DNA of 64,000 nt, taken from positions 62,001 to 126,000 of the forward strand of contig CADCIO010000001.1 in the NCBI GenBank assembly GCA_902801475.1, written 5' to 3'. The notes below the pieces were generated by a model. That model ran no database searches and was not told the DNA's origin. It was given only the letters and a program-made list of their open reading frames with translations. The position numbers were made by a program, and so were the translations under genes. Shown here piece by piece: positions 62,039 to 64,000 of the stretch. Position 1 is the stretch's first letter; each line of letters opens with the position of its first letter. The stretch comes from an uncultured Bacteroidales bacterium (GTDB lineage: Bacteria > Bacteroidota > Bacteroidia > Bacteroidales > Bacteroidaceae).

Positions 62039-62596
62039 ATGGGAAGATATGGCAGCGGAAATGCTTGGAAGCATAGGCAGTATAGGCCTCATGGACTGAG
62101 CGGCATACCGAGAAACTACACGAAGCGGGAACTGAAGGAGGAACCGCAGTTTAAGTTTGACGACCTCTATGTCACGCCGTTCCGAGAGCGACGGATATAT
62201 TCGGAGGATGGTGTGATGCGCTATGTGCCGATGGAGCGGCGCAGGGTGATGACGGGCATCCGGCTGTTTGATGCATACATCGACTATCTCGCCAGCGGTA
62301 ATTTCGATGCGACAGCGTTTGCCGAACTTCATGGTCTCAAGCCGACGGACATTGACTCGATGGTGTTCGTGCTGACGGGCATGAGGGGTGTGGACTTCCG
62401 GCAGAAGTTTCAGGTGAGGATGGCAGATGAGCTGCTGCGCTACACGGACATGCCTATGGCGGAGGTGGCGAAACGCACGGGCATCGGGTCGATGAATAAC
62501 CTCTATCTGACGTTCAAGCGGGAGTTTGATTTGGCTCCAGGCTATCGGCGCTTGCGTGTCCGTCAGGAAGGGGATGTGGGAAGGTTTAGGCTGTAA
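62039..62596 (+). CDS. AraC-type helix-turn-helix protein
   Basis: The 185-aa protein has a basic N-terminus (MGRYGSGNAWKHRQYRPH). The C-terminal third is AraC-like: FRQKFQVRMADELLRYTDMPMAEVAKRTGIGSMNNLYLTFKREFDLAPGYRR (cited as residues ~120-170), where helix 2 of the second HTH and the FK-x-E-F-x-x-x-P-x-x-Y end are clear. There is no sensor domain of usual size. ATG 62039 is preferred to TTG 62030. It may bind the 42-nt repeats upstream and control its own gene or the GH3 gene 23 nt downstream; this is inference. Confidence 0.75.
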   Translation: MGRYGSGNAWKHRQYRPHGLSGIPRNYTKRELKEEPQFKFDDLYVTPFRERRIYSEDGVMRYVPMERRRVMTGIRLFDAYIDYLASGNFDATAFAELHGLKPTDIDSMVFVLTGMRGVDFRQKFQVRMADELLRYTDMPMAEVAKRTGIGSMNNLYLTFKREFDLAPGYRRLRVRQEGDVGRFRL

Positions 62597-62618
62597 AATA
62601 AATAATGGAATACACAAT

Positions 62619-64000
62619 ATGAAGTACAAACAATTAAGGAATTTGGCAATGATGGGCACGGCTGCATTATTGGCTGGCTGCAGTTCCCAAGACATGGAGC
62701 AGCAGATTGACGACCTCTACGGGAAGATGTCACAGGAGGAAAGGATCGCTCAGTTGAGGAGCATGTATATGGATGACCTGTTCAATGAGGCGGGACAGTT
62801 GGATGAGGCGAAGTGCCGCGAAATGATTCCGAATGGCATCGGGCATTTCTCGCAGTATGCCAGTCAGAAGCCGATGGACCCGAATGTGCTGCGCGACCGT
62901 GTGGCGGCGATTCAGGAATGGCTGATGGAGAACACGCCCAACGGGATTCCGGCGCTGATTCACGAGGAGGTGCTGTCGGGAATCAATACGCGGGGAGCGA
63001 CCATCTATCCGCAGCAGATTGGACAGGCATGCTCGTTCAATCCAGAGTTGGCAGAACTGAAGACGCGTCAGACAGCGACTGCCATGCGCAAGATGGGCGG
63101 TGTGCTGTCGCTCTCGCCGATGGTGGATGTGTGCCGCGTGCCGAGTTTCAACCGGTTGGAGGAGTCGTATGGCGAGGATGGATACTTGTCGGCGGTGATG
63201 GGCACGGCCTTCGTGAAGGGTCTGCAACAGGGCGATCTGAAGAAGGGCGTGGGTGCTTGCTCGAAGCATTATCTCGGATACGGAGGTGGTGGCGATGCTG
63301 ACGAGAAGGAGTTGATGGAGGAGATTTTGATGCCCCACGAGACGATGATTCGGTTGGCAGACAGCAAGGCGGTCATGCCGGGGTATCATGCGATGAAGAC
63401 TGCTCCGACATCCTCCGACGAGAAGAATTGCGTGGCTAATAGTTGGATTCTGCAGGACATCTTGCGAGATTACATCGGCTTCGACGGGATGGTGGTAAGT
63501 GATTATACAGCGATAGACCAGTTGCCAGGCCTCGACAGTCCTGATGAGAAAGCCGCAGCGGCTATCAATGCCGGCAACGATGTGGATTTCCCTTATGGCG
63601 CAAATTATCAGCATCTGCAAGAAGCCATTGACAAGGGGCTGGTGAAACAAGAGGCCTTCGAACGTGCGGTGAAGGACGTGTTGCGGTATAAGTTCCGTGC
63701 CGGTCTTTTGGACAAGAATCCATACCTGTATAGCAAGGAGAAGATTGTGCTGGATAGTCCGGAGGAACGTCAGACGGCCTACGACATCGCCACGCAGTCA
63801 GTGGTATTGCTGGAGAACAATGGGGTCTTGCCGCTGAACGATTATTTTTCCACGATCCAATTGCTGAACAGTCAACTGCATAAGCGCCAAGATAGTCTGT
63901 CCTCTACTAAAGTTCTCCTGACGGGTCCCAACGCCAATTCCATGTGGGCGATGTGCGGCGACTATTCCTTCCCAGCCATGACTTACTTCTGGAAGAAGGT
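62619..64000 (+). CDS. Glycoside hydrolase family 3 lipoprotein, C-terminus cut by window edge
   Basis: At least 460 aa are visible and the frame is open at the edge. The lipobox is LLAGC (Cys21) after MKYKQLRNLAMMGTAA, so it is probably lipid-anchored. The GH3 N-domain has LIHEEVLSG, GGVLSLSPMVDVCR, SYGEDGYLSAVMG and CSKHYLGYG. The nucleophile Asp is in GMVVSDYTAIDQL. The second domain begins near SVVLLENNGVLPLN. GH3 enzymes here are mostly exo-beta-glucosidases or xylosidases; the substrate is not readable. It is probably in one unit with the AraC-type gene. Confidence 0.9.
   Translation, partial: MKYKQLRNLAMMGTAALLAGCSSQDMEQQIDDLYGKMSQEERIAQLRSMYMDDLFNEAGQLDEAKCREMIPNGIGHFSQYASQKPMDPNVLRDRVAAIQEWLMENTPNGIPALIHEEVLSGINTRGATIYPQQIGQACSFNPELAELKTRQTATAMRKMGGVLSLSPMVDVCRVPSFNRLEESYGEDGYLSAVMGTAFVKGLQQGDLKKGVGACSKHYLGYGGGGDADEKELMEEILMPHETMIRLADSKAVMPGYHAMKTAPTSSDEKNCVANSWILQDILRDYIGFDGMVVSDYTAIDQLPGLDSPDEKAAAAINAGNDVDFPYGANYQHLQEAIDKGLVKQEAFERAVKDVLRYKFRAGLLDKNPYLYSKEKIVLDSPEERQTAYDIATQSVVLLENNGVLPLNDYFSTIQLLNSQLHKRQDSLSSTKVLLTGPNANSMWAMCGDYSFPAMTYFWKK

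Noticed and set aside
1..64000. tRNA, rRNA or riboswitch genes
   Set aside because: Intergenic gaps are short, and I saw no cloverleaf-like or known riboswitch core sequences by eye; a covariance search could still find one.

Overview
The window looks like chromosomal DNA of a Bacteroidales bacterium, most likely Prevotella or a close relative. Supporting signs are Bacteroidota promoters (TTG, about 20 nt, TAnnTTTG) upstream of many genes and little use of Shine-Dalgarno sites. The gene content agrees: a FimA/Mfa1-like fimbrillin, an S46 dipeptidyl peptidase, an HU-like protein with a winged-helix tail, an N-succinyl/acetyl-ornithine transcarbamylase, an alginate-export-type porin and Cache-domain sensor kinases. 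I found no rRNA, tRNA, CRISPR array or complete insertion sequence.

Layout. 1-2.8 kb: fimbrial locus (partial fimbrillin plus a DUF3575/OmpA/TPR protein). 3.1-5.7 kb: a 51-aa proline-rich lipoprotein and the S46 peptidase. 5.75-6.30 kb: a GxxExxY gene inside a pair of inverted repeats. 6.3-16.3 kb: a leftward housekeeping block (flippase, speA, aroK, topA; ruvB; U32 protein and a SAM methyltransferase). 16.4-28.9 kb: a leftward five-gene unit reading SpoIIE phosphatase/anti-sigma-kinase fusion, STAS antagonist, alginate-export-like porin, a 2448-aa NRPS (C-A-T-C-A-T-reductase) and a MATE exporter. 29-37 kb: GH43, a small unknown protein, a large outer-membrane barrel and a pair of Cache sensor proteins, one of which lacks a kinase domain. 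37.1-43 kb: mnmG, apt, uvrC, dtd, deoC, with two exact parS centromere sites flanking apt. 43-57 kb: ispB (leftward), polA, an AAA ATPase, a nuclease-family protein, an HU-like regulator, a GNAT protein, parE, coaD, an S41 protease, ybeY and argF'. 57-64 kb: lgt and ychF (leftward), an FKBP isomerase, an exo-galactanase-like GH43, bcp, an AraC-type regulator and a partial GH3 lipoprotein.

The most distinctive system is the 16.4-28.9 kb unit. A partner-switching signalling module sits at the head of an apparent operon for a reductase-terminated NRPS, which should release a dipeptide aldehyde or a derived cyclic product, with an exporter at the end. The NRPS and phosphatase genes carry short period-7 or period-9 tandem repeats inside their reading frames. 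Both adenylation domains have one at the same loop just before core motif A3. Related degenerate repeats occur between genes.

The parS pair and the switch from mostly leftward to mostly rightward transcription at about 37 kb suggest that this region is close to the replication origin.
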